The translations under genes and the position numbers were made by a program. From positions 1 to 64,000 of the forward strand of contig JAPWHL010000020.1 in assembly GCA_027214255.1 (NCBI GenBank): 64,000 bases of DNA. The letters run 5' to 3'. The notes below the pieces were generated by a model. It did no database searches. It was not told where the DNA came from and saw only the letters and a list, made by a program, of their open reading frames with translations. Each line of letters opens with the position of its first letter. Within the stretch, counting starts at the first letter, position 1. Origin of the DNA: Roseovarius aestuarii. Lineage in GTDB: Bacteria > Pseudomonadota > Alphaproteobacteria > Rhodobacterales > Rhodobacteraceae. Shown here piece by piece: positions 1-8,100 of the stretch.

Positions 1-77
1 TGCTGTCACCGGTTGACTATGAAATGAAACAGCAGAAAATGAACGAGGCAGGCGTCTAGGAAGTTAGGGGCACCTCA
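1..77 (+). mobile_element. Right end of an IS3-family insertion sequence (cut by window start)
   Basis: The first codons read as the last residues of an IS3-type transposase. Shortly after the stop codon comes a stretch ending in CCTAACTTC-like inverted-repeat sequence: on the minus strand it begins TGAGGTGCCCC, the TGA-led terminus typical of IS3-family inverted repeats. I place the element's end near base 77. The left end lies outside the window, so neither the full repeat nor a target duplication can be seen. Confidence 0.5.
3..59 (+). CDS. IS3-family transposase (OrfB), C-terminal tail only
   Basis: The reading frame open from the window edge encodes LSPVDYEMKQQKMNEAGV and stops at TAG (57-59). 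The pattern Y-L-S-P-x-x-x-E followed by a short basic tail is the usual end of IS3-family OrfB integrases (DDE fold), which act with OrfA in cut-and-paste or copy-out transposition. Only about 19 codons are visible, so completeness and activity cannot be judged. The identification rests on one short motif. Confidence 0.5.
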   Translation: MSPVDYEMKQQKMNEAGV

Positions 78-435
78 TTCTTCGTCAAATCGTGATTGTC
101 TTTTATTTGGCATTTCACCACCGTCTTTGCTGGAAAAACTCAAACTTTGCGTAGTCCGTTTTTACAAGATTGCGCCGGTTACGTCACTCTGGCAGGTGAA
201 AATAGCGACTAGGCGGCATTATGTGCAACGTTCAGCCCTCGGCACTACGGGCGGATTGCCGATATTCGCTGCGATCTGTGCAGAGGTCTGCTGAGCGGAC
301 TAAGCGGACCTTGGCCGGGGTTGCTCGGGTGACCGCTTTAAACGCATAGAGCTTTACATGAGAGATGCCGGGTTTCTGGAGAAGCCATTCGCTGCATGTT
401 TCCCCCTTAAGCCGAGAAACCTAATATTGTAACGC
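78..435. other. Non-coding stretch between IS end and queF
   Basis: No credible gene is visible. Short open frames here lack ribosome-binding sites and resemble nothing I know. The segment 241-345 contains GCGGACTAAGC, which also occurs at 3029-3039 in another gene-poor gap, suggesting degraded dispersed repeats. No clear terminator for queF is seen. Confidence 0.4.
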
Positions 436-897
436 TCACCCTCTGCCACGGTAAGGTGGTACGCCTTGGTCAGGGATCCATACGCCGTCAGGCATCGCGC
501 CAGTTTGCCAGAATACATCGATTGGAATGCCGCCACGCGGATACCAGTAGCCGCCGATCCGCAGCCATTGTGGATTCAGAAAATCAACGAGCCGCCGCGC
601 GATGGAGATTGTGCAGTCTTCGTGAAATGCCCCATGGTTTCGGAATGATCCAAGGAATAGCTTAAGCGATTTGGACTCGACCAAGAATTCAGCCGGTACA
701 TAATCAAGCACCAAATGGGCAAAGTCAGGTTGGCCTGTCATCGGGCAAAGCGACGTGAATTCGGGGGCGGTGAAACGCACGCAATAGGCCACGTCGACTT
801 GCGGGTTTGAAACGCGTTCAAGCACCGCGTCTTTAGGGGATGTTGGCAGGTCCGTTTGGCCGCCCAATTGTTTGAGATCGCTATAAATCGTTTCCAT
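436..897 (-). CDS. queF: NADPH-dependent 7-cyano-7-deazaguanine reductase QueF (type I)
   Basis: Reduces the nitrile of preQ0 to the aminomethyl group of preQ1 with two NADPH, the step committing preQ0 to queuosine. The 153-residue protein has the single-domain (B. subtilis-type) length. C51 in the [10 protein letters not shown] motif is the thioimide-forming nucleophile, D58 the general acid and H92/E93 the substrate-binding pair; their spacing equals that known for the B. subtilis enzyme. The QueF signature ESKSLK lies at 74-79. The ATG at 897 is preferred because TAAGGAGA lies just upstream; an in-frame extension to 1068 would run far into queE. It is the last gene of queCDEF, about 20 bp after queE. 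Confidence 0.95.
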   Translation of the reverse strand: METIYSDLKQLGGQTDLPTSPKDAVLERVSNPQVDVAYCVRFTAPEFTSLCPMTGQPDFAHLVLDYVPAEFLVESKSLKLFLGSFRNHGAFHEDCTISIARRLVDFLNPQWLRIGGYWYPRGGIPIDVFWQTGAMPDGVWIPDQGVPPYRGRG

Positions 898-916
898 CGT
901 AGTCTCCTTACACGGA

Positions 917-1627
917 TCAGACTCCGCGTTTGTTTCCCCAAAGCAGGACGTGCAACTGCGGCAAAATCCGCGGCGCGAACCAGCAATCGAGCAGTGTTCT
1001 TTCAACCAGCCACAACAGTTTATCCGCCATAACCTGCAGATCGACGGCGACGTCTGGATCAACCGCAAGATTTCCAGGCTGCAAGAACAAAGGCAATCTG
1101 GGGTATTTGTTAGCCGTTTGTCGGGCCCAAGCGTAGTCCATCTCGTCGAAAACCACGATCTTCATGACGGTGCTGCTTGCAGCCTTACCTGCTTGTAGGC
1201 AGGCGTTAAACGCGTCCCAGTCTACTGTTTCGCCGCTTGAGGGCGGTTTCGGGCTTAGCACCAGTGTGTCGAGGTCTGCAAACCATGGCTTGGCAATCGA
1301 GCCTTGGGTTTCGCAGGCAAAACGGTAGCCCGCCGCGTGGCCTAGCGTGATCAGTGGCGCGAAATCTTGGATTGCTGGATTTCCGCCGGATAGGGACACG
1401 GTCAGCGGGTTGCCTTTAGACAAGCGTTGCACCTCGGCCCAAACGGCGTCGGTGTCCATCGCGGTCCACGTGTGGCGATATGCCGACTCCACCGCGTGCA
1501 GGCTGTCGCACCAAGTGCAGCGGTAATCGCAGCCGCCAGTGCGGACAAAAACGGTGGGTTCGCCGATCAGCGCGCCTTCGCCTTGAATGGTTGGTCCGAA
1601 TATTTCTGCGATACGGAGTTGGGTCAT
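917..1627 (-). CDS. queE: 7-carboxy-7-deazaguanine synthase QueE (radical SAM)
   Basis: Converts 6-carboxy-tetrahydropterin to 7-carboxy-7-deazaguanine by a radical SAM ring contraction. The cluster-binding cysteines C33, C37 and C40 form the standard CxxxCxxC motif, and SLSGGNP is the glycine-rich SAM motif. At 236 residues it is of normal length. The ATG at 1627 overlaps the queD stop as ATGA, so the two are translationally coupled; a longer frame to 1705 would overlap queD extensively. It is the third gene of the cluster and is presumably co-transcribed from the riboswitch-controlled queC leader. Confidence 0.95.
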   Translation of the reverse strand: MTQLRIAEIFGPTIQGEGALIGEPTVFVRTGGCDYRCTWCDSLHAVESAYRHTWTAMDTDAVWAEVQRLSKGNPLTVSLSGGNPAIQDFAPLITLGHAAGYRFACETQGSIAKPWFADLDTLVLSPKPPSSGETVDWDAFNACLQAGKAASSTVMKIVVFDEMDYAWARQTANKYPRLPLFLQPGNLAVDPDVAVDLQVMADKLLWLVERTLLDCWFAPRILPQLHVLLWGNKRGV

Positions 1628-1977
1628 GGCCGGTACTCCGCCCATGTTTTCGGCGTTTCGCTGACCTTCACGGCAGTGGTCTCGGGCCAAATGGCAGCAC
1701 ACCAATCGTAGAAGTGCCGGGCCATGTTTTCGCCGGTTGAAGGCACATCAATCACATCATTCAGGTGCCGGTGATCAAAGGTCTCGTCGATATAGGACTT
1801 GAGCGATTTCAGTTCCCCGTAGTCGCGCACAAACCCATCGCTATTGAGCTCCGCCGAGGCCAGTTCCACGATCACAACGTAGTTGTGCCCATGCAGACGG
1901 GCACATTGGTGATCGTCAGGCAGGTGGGCCAATTGATGAGACGCAGAGAAGTGAAATTCTTTGGTGATCCGATACAT
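1624..1977 (-). CDS. queD: 6-carboxy-5,6,7,8-tetrahydropterin synthase QueD
   Basis: Converts dihydroneopterin triphosphate to 6-carboxytetrahydropterin, the second step of the deazapurine pathway after GTP cyclohydrolase. The 117-residue protein carries the CxxxHGH motif: C25 is the probable nucleophile, and H29 and H31, with H14, bind zinc. DHRHLND (68-74) and S-E-T near 106-108 are the other family hallmarks. The start at 1977 shares one base with the queC stop (TAATG), indicating coupling. No folE is in the cluster. Confidence 0.95.
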   Translation of the reverse strand: MYRITKEFHFSASHQLAHLPDDHQCARLHGHNYVVIVELASAELNSDGFVRDYGELKSLKSYIDETFDHRHLNDVIDVPSTGENMARHFYDWCAAIWPETTAVKVSETPKTWAEYRP

Positions 1978-2678
1978 TAATCGCGATCCTTTTGGGTGAT
2001 TGCCGAGACCCAAAAATCGGGGTCTGCGTAGACCGTGGGGTCGGTGACGCCTGCCAGATGAAACGCTTCGCGCCGTTCCACGCACGTGCCACAACGCCCA
2101 CAATGGGCGTCACCGCCTTTGTAGCAGGACCACGTTTGCGCGAAGGGGGTGTTGTGTGCTGCGCCTGCTGTGACGATGTCGGCTTTGGTACGATGTACGA
2201 ACGGCGTGTAGAGCGATACATCTGCGTAGCCATTAAGCGCTGCTTTTTGCATTGCCTCGAAACTTTCGATGAACGAAGGTCGGCAATCGGGATAGATAAA
2301 GTGGTCGCCGCCATGCACCGCCGTCGCCACCGCTTGATCGTCGTTTGCAGCCGCGACACCAAAGGCCACAGCCAGCATGATCGCGTTGCGGTTTGGCACG
2401 ACGGTGACACGCATGCTTTCTTCTTCGTAATGCCCATCAGGTACATCGATATCGTCGGTCAGGGCAGAGCCGGTGAGCGCCGCACCAACCCCACGCAGGT
2501 CGATAATATCATGAGGGGCGTCAAGCCGTTTTGCGCACATCGCGGCATAGTCCAGTTCCTTGCGATGGCGTTGGCCATAATCAAAAGACACAAGACGGGT
2601 GAGTTGATGTTCTTGCGCCACCATATGCGCGAGTGACACAGAATCGAGGCCGCCGGAGCAGATGACAATCGTTTTCAT
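1977..2678 (-). CDS. queC: 7-cyano-7-deazaguanine synthase QueC
   Basis: ATP-dependent ligase that converts 7-carboxy-7-deazaguanine and ammonia to preQ0. The N-terminal PP-loop SGGLDS is at 8-13, and the zinc cysteines C185, C193, C196 and C199 are all present, so the 233-residue enzyme looks intact. It is the first gene of queC-queD-queE-queF. The ATG at 2678 is preceded after six bases by AAGGG (2685-2689), which is also the 3' strand of a preQ1-I riboswitch pseudoknot. Translation of queC is therefore probably shut down when preQ1 is plentiful. Confidence 0.96.
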   Translation of the reverse strand: MKTIVICSGGLDSVSLAHMVAQEHQLTRLVSFDYGQRHRKELDYAAMCAKRLDAPHDIIDLRGVGAALTGSALTDDIDVPDGHYEEESMRVTVVPNRNAIMLAVAFGVAAANDDQAVATAVHGGDHFIYPDCRPSFIESFEAMQKAALNGYADVSLYTPFVHRTKADIVTAGAAHNTPFAQTWSCYKGGDAHCGRCGTCVERREAFHLAGVTDPTVYADPDFWVSAITQKDRD

Positions 2679-2684
2679 TTTGAA

Positions 2685-2720
2685 CCCTTGTTTTGATATC
2701 CGGGTAGGCTGCGACCGGAG
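2685..2720 (-). promoter_or_regulatory. preQ1-I riboswitch controlling queC translation
   Basis: On the minus strand, stem P1 is formed by UCCGG (2719-2715) and CCGGA. The loop begins UCGCAG and ends in ACC, and the tail reads UAUC then CAAAACAAGGG. The order P1, UCGCAG loop, A-rich CAAAACAA tail and terminal GGG matches the well-studied Thermoanaerobacter tengcongensis preQ1-I aptamer almost base for base. In that RNA the terminal GGG pairs back into the loop as an H-type pseudoknot and hides the Shine-Dalgarno sequence. Here the AAGGG is six bases from the queC ATG, so translational repression by preQ1 is expected. Ligand binding is inferred. Confidence 0.9.
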
Positions 2721-3087
2721 ACATGTCGTTTAGTTTACTTTTCGTGCGAAACCAAGTGGCCGCCCCCCAATTTAACGCAATATCCAACAATTTTAGACCA
2801 TTTTGATGGAGCCACTCTCGTTTTGTGAACGACCCAGTTACGAAAAATGCATTGTAGTAGAAGTAGATGTTTGCCCGGAACGGTCCTGTGTGGGCCGACA
2901 CCGCTGAGCTATAAATTTGTATTGCTCGAAATCGGACTTTAGCTGCAGTACAGGTAATCGGTAAAGTGGGGCTCAGACCGGTCATTCGTTGCATTGTAGC
3001 GCGTTCTGATCAGCGCAGTGGCAACTATGCGGACTAAGCAGGTATTCCTAGCATTAAAATGAGTTTTTTTCAACGGATTGCGAGTGG
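2721..3087. other. Non-coding gap between queC leader and LysR gene, with degenerate repeat
   Basis: No credible gene is visible. The stretch 2939-2974 is closely similar to 5040-5074 (same 15-mer AATCGGTAAAGTGGG within a longer imperfect match), and GCGGACTAAGC at 3029-3039 recurs at 295-305. I could not pick a convincing promoter for queC. The LysR gene ends at 3088 without an obvious hairpin. Confidence 0.5.
2939..2974. repeat. Dispersed intergenic repeat, copy 1
   Basis: Aligned without gaps over the first 23 bases and with one extra G later, this segment matches 5040-5074 at roughly 28 of 35 positions, including AATCGGTAAAGTGGG exactly. Both copies lie in gene-poor gaps on either side of the LysR/SDR pair. 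Confidence 0.55.
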
Positions 3088-3996
3088 TTAATGGGCTGAC
3101 CGGTTGTCAGGATGTTCAGTAATCGCTTGCACTACCCAATCAATAAAAACGCGCAAGCGCGGCGAGATATAACGGTTGCGTGGGTAAAAGATCGAGACAG
3201 GCGACGCTGCCGGTGGTGTATCGCTGAGAAGTTCGATCAATCGGCCCGATGCTAGGTCTTCGGCAGCAGAGTAGCGTGGCTTTTGGATAATGCCGAGGCC
3301 AAGACGGGCGCAATGCGCCAATGTGTCTGCGCCACTGACCGTAATTGATGTCGGGAGTTGAACACTGCGCGTGACCCCATTTTCAGCAAATTCGAGCGGC
3401 AAAACTGACCCTGTCGCAGTTGAGCGAAACCCAACCATCTGGTGGCCTTCAAGCTCATCAATGCTTCGCGGCGTGCCAAATTGTTCAAGGTAGGCAGGCG
3501 AGGCGCAAGTGACCTCTTCAAGTTCAGTCAATTTTCGCCCGATCATGTCGCTGTCAACCGGATCACCCACCCGGATCGCGCAGTCTACGCCTTCGCGGAC
3601 GAGATCAACCAGTCTATCCCCCTCTCCGATATGCATCTTAATACCCGGAATCCCTCTCATGAAGTCAGGTAGCGAAGGCAGCAGGAAATGCCGCGCTAAG
3701 GTTCCGTGGATTTCAATGCGCAGCGTGCCCTTGGGTATACTCCCATCAAAGGCGTCTTCGGCATCTTCAACCTCCGACAGTATTGACAGGCAGCGCTGAT
3801 AATAGGCCTCACCATCAAGCGTGGGACGCACGACCCGTGTGGTGCGGTGGAGCAAGCTCGTGCCCACTCTTGCCTCAAGGGCTTTTATCGCATCGGTGAC
3901 GGTTGATCGTGGCAGCCCTAAATCGCTCGCGACCTTGGTAAAGCTGCGCATTTCCACAATCCGAACGAAGACGTTCATAGCATCAAGGCGGTCCAC
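3088..3996 (-). CDS. LysR-family transcriptional regulator (divergent to SDR)
   Basis: The 302-residue protein has an N-terminal winged helix-turn-helix (about 1-60, with a V-A-S-D-L-G-L-P-R-S-T-V-T recognition region) and a LysR substrate-binding domain (about 90-295), the normal length for the family. The FVRIVEMRSFTKVA opening and RTTR segment are typical of the CrgA-like branch, whose members often control adjacent oxidoreductases. It is transcribed away from the short-chain dehydrogenase at 4111, and the 114-bp gap holds a perfect palindrome, the usual autoregulator-and-target layout. The effector is unknown. Confidence 0.92.
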   Translation of the reverse strand: MDRLDAMNVFVRIVEMRSFTKVASDLGLPRSTVTDAIKALEARVGTSLLHRTTRVVRPTLDGEAYYQRCLSILSEVEDAEDAFDGSIPKGTLRIEIHGTLARHFLLPSLPDFMRGIPGIKMHIGEGDRLVDLVREGVDCAIRVGDPVDSDMIGRKLTELEEVTCASPAYLEQFGTPRSIDELEGHQMVGFRSTATGSVLPLEFAENGVTRSVQLPTSITVSGADTLAHCARLGLGIIQKPRYSAAEDLASGRLIELLSDTPPAASPVSIFYPRNRYISPRLRVFIDWVVQAITEHPDNRSAH

Positions 3997-4031
3997 TTAT
4001 TGTCCGATCAGTTAGAATAGTGAGGTTGGAT

Positions 4032-4054
4032 TATAAGTAATTATTCGACTTATA
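4032..4054. promoter_or_regulatory. Palindrome, candidate LysR operator
   Basis: TATAAGT (4032-4038) and ACTTATA (4048-4054) form a perfect 7-bp inverted repeat around a 9-bp AT-rich centre. It sits about 35 bp from the LysR start and 57 bp from the dehydrogenase start, in the shared promoter region, where LysR-type activators normally bind. Binding is inferred from position and symmetry only. Confidence 0.5.
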
Positions 4055-4110
4055 GGAACGCCTATTGTTCTTAACAGGTCGGCGGAGTGCCGATCGACGA
4101 AAGGATAAAT

Positions 4111-4851
4111 ATGGCTACTCACAAAGAAAGAACGGCATTGGTGACGGGTGCCTCACGCGGGATTGGCGCATCGATTGCCGAAAGCCTTGCTGCGGATGGG
4201 TTCAATATCATCGTCAACTATGCGGGGAGCGAAGCCGCCGCGCATCAAGTTGTCGAAAAGATTGAAGGCGCAGGCGGCAAAGCCATCGCTGCGCAGGCTG
4301 ATGTGTCAGATGCGGCGGCTGTCAAACGGATGTTCACATCCGCAGAAACAGCCTTTGGTGGCATTGACATCTTGGTCAACAATGCAGGCATTATGAAGCT
4401 GGCACCCATTGCTGAAAGCGATGACAGCCTCTTTGACAGCCAAGTCGCTATAAATTTCAAAGGCACGTTTAACCTGTTGCGCGAGGCCGCAAATCGTCTT
4501 CGCGATGGCGGCGCAATCGTCAATCTTTCAACATCCGTCGTAGGTCTAAAGCTTGAGACCTACGGCGTATACGCTGCGACAAAAGCGGCCGTTGAAACGA
4601 TGACGGGCATTATGGCCAAGGAGCTTCGTGGGCGGTCGATCACCGTGAACACAGTCGCCCCTGGCCCAACAGCTACACAGCTTTTCCTAGACGGCAAGCC
4701 GCAGGACGTCGTTGATCGTATGTCAAAAATGGCACCGCTGGAGCGATTGGGAACGCCGCAGGACATAGCAAATGTCGTTTCTTTTCTCGCTGGATCAGAC
4801 GCCGCTTGGGTCAATGGCCAAACCTTACGCGCAAACGGTGGTGTAATCTGA
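4111..4851 (+). CDS. Short-chain dehydrogenase/reductase (SDR), NAD(P)-dependent
   Basis: A classical Rossmann-fold oxidoreductase of 246 residues. Visible motifs are the cofactor-binding TGASRGIG (12-19), the structural NNAG (90-93), the catalytic serine region N-L-S-T-S (138-142) and Y154-x3-K158. The sequence is FabG-like, but the location beside a LysR regulator and away from fatty-acid genes argues for an accessory reductase rather than FabG. The ATG at 4111 is preferred because GAAAGGA lies a few bases upstream; a GTG at 4087 in the same frame has no such site. The gene is followed immediately by a terminator-like hairpin, so it is probably monocistronic. Substrate unknown. Confidence 0.9.
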   Translation: MATHKERTALVTGASRGIGASIAESLAADGFNIIVNYAGSEAAAHQVVEKIEGAGGKAIAAQADVSDAAAVKRMFTSAETAFGGIDILVNNAGIMKLAPIAESDDSLFDSQVAINFKGTFNLLREAANRLRDGGAIVNLSTSVVGLKLETYGVYAATKAAVETMTGIMAKELRGRSITVNTVAPGPTATQLFLDGKPQDVVDRMSKMAPLERLGTPQDIANVVSFLAGSDAAWVNGQTLRANGGVI

Positions 4852-4855
4852 ACTG

Positions 4856-4907
4856 TGGCATTGGCGGAGAAGCCGCATAGCGCCGCCAATGCCATGCACA
4901 TTGTTTT
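4856..4907 (+). terminator. Rho-independent terminator of the SDR gene
   Basis: TGGCATTGGCGG (4856-4867) and CCGCCAATGCCA (4883-4894) are perfectly complementary, giving a 12-bp GC-rich stem with a 15-base loop. A short T-rich tract (TTGTTTT) ends near 4907. It begins five bases after the SDR stop codon. Confidence 0.75.
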
Positions 4908-5039
4908 ATGACTAGGCTAACACTTTTCGGATAAAAGGGCATTTAGCTGAGATGGCAAAGCACCGTCCAGCCGCAAAAATTAGCAGAGGCAAGATTACGT
5001 TTCATCGAACAAGTCGGCAAAGGCTGACCAAAGGAGACT

Positions 5040-5074
5040 TTTGCTGCCGCATAGAAAATCGGTAAAGTGGGCTC
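5040..5074. repeat. Dispersed intergenic repeat, copy 2
   Basis: Matches 2939-2974 with one base missing in the G run; AATCGGTAAAGTGGG is identical. It lies in the 272-bp gap between the SDR terminator and the end of the helicase-nuclease gene. No gene is visible in that gap. Confidence 0.55.
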
Positions 5075-5123
5075 TGTCCGGACCTTAGCTGCGGACACCA
5101 CGAATGGCCGGTTTGGACCGGAA

Positions 5124-8100
5124 CTACTTTGCGCGTTTCGCGAGGCCATCGCGGATGATTTTGATTTCTTCCTCGAGGTGCCCACCACGATAGACAAACG
5201 ATGTTTCGTGCCTGGCATATTGCCCCTTTCGATCTGCGCTGAGCCAATTGAAAGAGCCGGCGCAAAGAAGGTCTTTGTCGACAGTCACAATCTTGCTGTG
5301 AAGCTTCGGGACCCGATGTACCGCTACGCCGATCTCCGAGAGCCTGCGCTCAACAGCCTCGATCTGGCTCAGTCCCCCCGCGGCCTGGCCGGTGTTCAGC
5401 AGCGGATCGGCAAAGACGTCGATCTCCGCCCCTCGTTGGCGCGCTTTCGCCATGGCATCCAACAGGCCGGTCCTCTCAATCGTTCCAGCGACGACCCAAG
5501 GGCTGACGATCATGTATTTCTGGCCCTTCCCCTCGAGTGCATCCAACAGGAAGGCGTCATGCTCGGCGGCGTGCTGAAGCATCTCAATCTGGGCATCGCG
5601 ACGGGTCAGATCCTCGCGTGGTTCCATGGCGAAATCCAAAGCGGTTCCCTTGGCCGACAGGAATTCGGACAGCAAGGCACGCGGAGACCCGCTGCGGGCC
5701 GTGGCGAGGACATCCATGTCGCCGAAAACGAGGCAACTGTCCTTGGCCCGCGAGACAGTCACGTTCAGCATGCTGGGCGAAGCGTCGATGAAGCCGCCAT
5801 CAGCGTGCTTGGAATAGACCGGTGAGAAAATCACAATGGGCCGTTCGGCGCCCTGCAGTGCATGCACGGTGCCAATGGTCATGCTGTCACGCCCTGAAAC
5901 GGTGATGCCGCGCGCGGCGCATGCGTCCCGGATGGCGCGCACTTGCTGGCCAAACGGTGTAACGACACCGACGACCTGCTCCAGCTGGCAGCTATATTGG
6001 CCTTCCAACAGGATGCGGTTATCCGCCAACCACGCGGCGATGGTACGGGCTTCGACAGGGTTGGCCCGGCTGCCGCCGCTGGTGAATGCCCGTCCGTCGA
6101 CATGCAGGTATCCAAGCGCAGGAATTGGCGCGTCCGCTGGCGCGGGGCCACGCATCGGTCGGAGCTTGCCCTTGTAGCACAGCGCGTTGCTGAACCCGAT
6201 GATTTCATCATGGCAGCGGCGATGCTCGAACAAATACAGCCCGCGGTCCAGCTCGGGCCATGGAGAAACCTGACAGGCCTGTTGCGCGAGGCGCATCGCG
6301 CTGCCGCTCGTCGACCTGATACCGCTGACGGTGATTTGCTCAGGCACGTCCTCACCGTCGATCAACCCGCTGTCCTTGAGGTTGCCTATGTCGACGGGAC
6401 CTGGCAGGGAAGAGATCGGCTCGATCTGCTGCGTGTCGCCGATCACTAACGCGCGTTTGGCCAAGGCGAAGGAGGCACCGGCAACCTCAGGCAGCACTTG
6501 CCCGGCTTCGTCGACGATGAGCAGATCGACGAAGTTGTAGAGGCTGTCGCTCGCGAAATTGCCGCCCTGATAGCGGCTACAGGACAGTTTCCCAGGCAGG
6601 CTGGCAAAGGTGGCAACGGCGCAAGGTGTCAGCATCATCCGGCGCTTCCAGCGAGGCTCGACCGCCTTTCGCCCGGTCTTTTCATGCGAGGCGGTGATGT
6701 CGGCGAGGTCTGCCTCCATCGCCATCAACCAGCGTCCTTCCCAATAATGGGTCGCAAGCAGGAACAGATTGAACCGCGTACCGAGATCCGCTTGCAGCTC
6801 AAGGTCGCTCAGGTCATCCGATCCACCGAACGCCTCAGCCGCTTTATGCCAAGCCAATTTGCTGGCCATGGCCTGCTGCCTCAGGTTTTCAGCGCGCGCC
6901 AGGACATCTTTAGCCTCGGCCAGGCTCTTCTGCCCCCGTCTGACCTCTTGCGAAACCCGCGCTTCGATATCTTCCACGCGGGCGAAATCCTGCAATCCGT
7001 CCAGGCGATCCCCAATGGCCAGCCGCGCCTTCAGGGCACGTTGCCGCTTGACTGAAGGAAGGAAACCGAAAACCCCGGTGAGCCAAGACTCAGAGGCCAA
7101 GTAGTGATCCAGCGCTGCGCGTGCAGCGGCCAGTCGATCTGCCCCGTCCTGGCTGACCCGAAGCGCATCGGCCCGCCGCGTGTGCTCGACCTCCGGTTCT
7201 TCGCCGAGTTCCGACAAGAGGGCGGCAGCACACGAATCGCAGCGGTTCAGCGCCGCATCAAGGTTACGGAGCTTGTTGGCCTCTTCGATCAACCTATCCC
7301 GAAGCTTTGCAACGAACCCGGCAACATCCTTACCCTCGGACCCCGGGAACGCCTTTCCTGCGGTGTCCAGCCAGGCTCTCCGCGCCTGTTCGACATAAGC
7401 GACAGACTCACATTCCGCCTGGAACGCTTCGGTCTGATAGCGCTGCGCGGCCTCCACGCGGCGGGAATGCGACGGAAGAAACATCCCGAAGCTCTTCATA
7501 TCCGGCAACCAGCGCCCGGCAAACGCACCTTCGCCTTGCGCGAAATCCTTGCCGAAAGCGTCGATGATATTGGTGACCGCCTGATTGTTCGACGAAGCCG
7601 CCACGATTACCGGCGGATCACCTCCGTCGAGCGCCGCTTTAACCCAGAGCCCAGCCACGGCCGAAAGCACCAAGGTCGTCTTGCCGGTCCCGGGCGGACC
7701 GTTCACCGCAATCACCTCGCCGGATTTCGCGGCGTCGAGCCATGCGAGCACCTGCCGTTGATGTTCGGCCAGCGGAAAGTGCGGGTTCGAATGCCCAAGG
7801 CGGCGGCCAAATTCCTTTTCAATGCTGTGATCTGGTGCCTTCTTTGGACGGGGCAAGGCAAACTGACGCAGAAGCGGCGTTTCTGGCTCTTTGGTCAACA
7901 GGCTGTCGTACAGGTCGAGCATGCCGCGAACCGTTGCATCGGCGCCTTCCGACACCTCGATGAACCCGCTCCCGGTCGGCAGATATTCCGTCTCGTCCGA
8001 GGGCCAGCCCGGCGCCAGGGCATCCAGCATTTGGCGGCAATGATTGCGATAGTCCTGCCAGCCGTCGGCAGTCGTCATTTCCGGCAGAGGCGTTGTCGTC

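Noticed and set aside
2581-2994. Minus-strand open frame spanning the queC leader
   Set aside because: Overlaps the riboswitch and queC in another frame; no similarity and composition of repeat DNA.
4111-4851. Naming the SDR gene fabG
   Set aside because: FabG-like motifs are shared by most SDR enzymes, and no fatty-acid synthesis genes surround it.
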